Part shown: piece by piece, positions 21,375 to 21,949 of the stretch | Position numbering within the stretch: position 1 is the first letter of the stretch | Layout: each line of letters begins with the position of its first letter | Source of the DNA: JANQRV01 sp964533785 | GTDB lineage: Bacteria > Bacteroidota > Bacteroidia > Chitinophagales > Saprospiraceae | NCBI GenBank assembly: GCA_964533785.1 | Contig: CAZHNG010000082.1 | Location: forward strand, 1-21,949 | Length of the DNA: 21,949 bases | Direction: 5' to 3' | Made by a program: the position numbers and the translations under genes | Notes under the pieces: model-generated | Databases searched by the model: none | What the model saw: only the letters and a program-made list of their open reading frames with translations | What the model was told of the DNA's origin: nothing

Positions 21375-21949
21375 ATGAAAATTCTAAACGTTAAACAAAT
21401 CCAGGCACTGGATGCTTATACGATAGCAAACGAACCTATCTCATCCGTTGATTTGATGGAACGTGCTTCCGCAACCTTTGTCGACTGGTTTATCAACCGA
21501 CACAATGACACCGGTCAGGCCGTAGTAATTTTTTGCGGACCGGGCAATAACGGGGGGGACGGATTGGTGATCGCTCGTTTTTTAACGCTTATAGGCTATC
21601 CGGTTACGGTTTACGAATGTAAAATCAGCAGTAGCACTTCCAAAGACCATCAGGTCAACAAAGCGCGTTTAACGGCACTGAAAAATGTCCGGATCTTGTC
21701 TTTGGAAAAGGGTGGCAACTTTCCAAGAATTCCTGGAAATGCCTTGTTAATTGATGCTATTTTCGGTTCTGGTTTGAACAGAAGCGTAGAAGGATATTGG
21801 TCGGATTTAGTGCATTACCTCAATGGACTTCAGAACCATATCATCGCTATAGACATGCCATCCGGCACTTTTGCCGATCAGCCTACGACCGGCAAAAGTG
21901 CCGAATGGCATGTCTATAGCGATGATAAGGTTCTGAAGTCCATTGAGGT
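21375..21949 (+). CDS. nnrE: NAD(P)H-hydrate epimerase domain (YjeF N-terminal / NnrE), C-terminus cut by window end
   Basis: The frame is open from the ATG at 21375 to the edge (191 codons). It shows the YjeF_N fold: VKQIQALDAYTI, DLMERAS, VIFCGPGNNGGDGLVIARFL (about 51-70, the nucleotide-binding GPGNNGGDG), LLIDAIFGSGLNR and IIAIDMPSGTFADQPT. It converts the R epimer of damaged NAD(P)H hydrate to the S form for the dehydratase. In many bacteria this domain is fused to the ADP-dependent dehydratase (YjeF C-terminal, NnrD), for a total near 500 residues; the fusion cannot be tested here. The residues after about 171 (GKSAEWHVYSDDKVLKSIE) do not look like family sequence: they are encoded by the right arm of the terminal fold-back, so the authentic reading probably stops near 21886. 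Confidence 0.9.
   Translation, partial: MKILNVKQIQALDAYTIANEPISSVDLMERASATFVDWFINRHNDTGQAVVIFCGPGNNGGDGLVIARFLTLIGYPVTVYECKISSSTSKDHQVNKARLTALKNVRILSLEKGGNFPRIPGNALLIDAIFGSGLNRSVEGYWSDLVHYLNGLQNHIIAIDMPSGTFADQPTTGKSAEWHVYSDDKVLKSIE
21817..21949. repeat. Terminal fold-back inverted repeat, 63-bp arms
   Basis: Arm 21817-21879 is the reverse complement of 21887-21949 at 60 of 63 positions (mismatches at 21838/21928, 21862/21904 and 21877/21889) around a 7-nt loop. The right arm ends exactly at the window edge, so the repeat may be longer. The left arm is coding sequence of the epimerase and its right-arm copy replaces expected family sequence, so a chimeric or assembly artefact is the simplest reading. 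Confidence 0.9.

Noticed and set aside
21182..21376. 64-codon minus-strand open frame between the OMP and epimerase genes
   Set aside because: No recognisable domain or signal, it overlaps the epimerase start codon, and its DNA holds the predicted epimerase leader. A real small gene is possible but not supported.

Overview
The window looks like chromosomal DNA of a Bacteroidota member, most likely Saprospiria (Saprospiraceae or Lewinellaceae-like). The basis is a giant PKD-repeat protein with a type B type IX secretion (T9SS) sorting domain, a PorP/SprF-family partner, beta-barrel outer membrane proteins, weak or absent Shine-Dalgarno sequences, and several matches to the Bacteroidota -7 promoter box TAnnTTTG. 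I see no phage, transposase, integrase, CRISPR array, rRNA or tRNA gene. The placement below phylum level is an inference from gene content.

Layout. Positions 1-11803 are all on the minus strand. In transcription order they hold a PorP/SprF protein (11803-10661), an 1820-residue PKD/CHU_C adhesin-like protein (10475-5013), a 684-bp gap with a GC-rich structured block, a 949-residue WD40 / Pro-Glu linker / helical-repeat protein (4328-1479), and the N-terminal part of a sortilin/BNR-like beta-propeller protein that runs off the left edge (1241-1). All four carry an export signal, so this is a cell-surface and secretion block.

From 12298 to 17605 all genes are on the plus strand: a cytochrome c / PQQ sugar dehydrogenase fusion, a membrane-anchored DUF2459/TIGR02117 protein, and a three-gene proton-translocating transhydrogenase operon (pntAA-pntAB-pntB). 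From 17792 onward the strands alternate: an exported M28 metallopeptidase (minus), an SPFH/stomatin-like protein (plus), a small outer membrane beta-barrel protein (minus), and the start of an NAD(P)H-hydrate epimerase (plus).

How they fit together. PorP/SprF and the CHU_C protein form a typical T9SS secretion and surface-attachment pair. The transhydrogenase supplies NADPH from NADH and the proton gradient, and the epimerase repairs damaged NAD(P)H, so both concern nicotinamide cofactors, although they are not neighbours. The PQQ dehydrogenase would oxidise sugars in the periplasm and pass electrons to its own heme.

The gaps carry most of the unexplained signal: a GC-rich two-hairpin block (4795-4985), a palindrome cluster (13701-13868), CACGGATT repeats after pntB, and a perfect 13-bp inverted repeat after the SPFH gene. 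The right end of the window is a near-perfect fold-back (arms 21817-21879 and 21887-21949) that replaces the expected continuation of the epimerase and is probably an assembly or library artefact. I did not find a clearly new multi-gene system. The best candidates for undescribed biology are the WD40-linker-helical protein and the structured intergenic elements.
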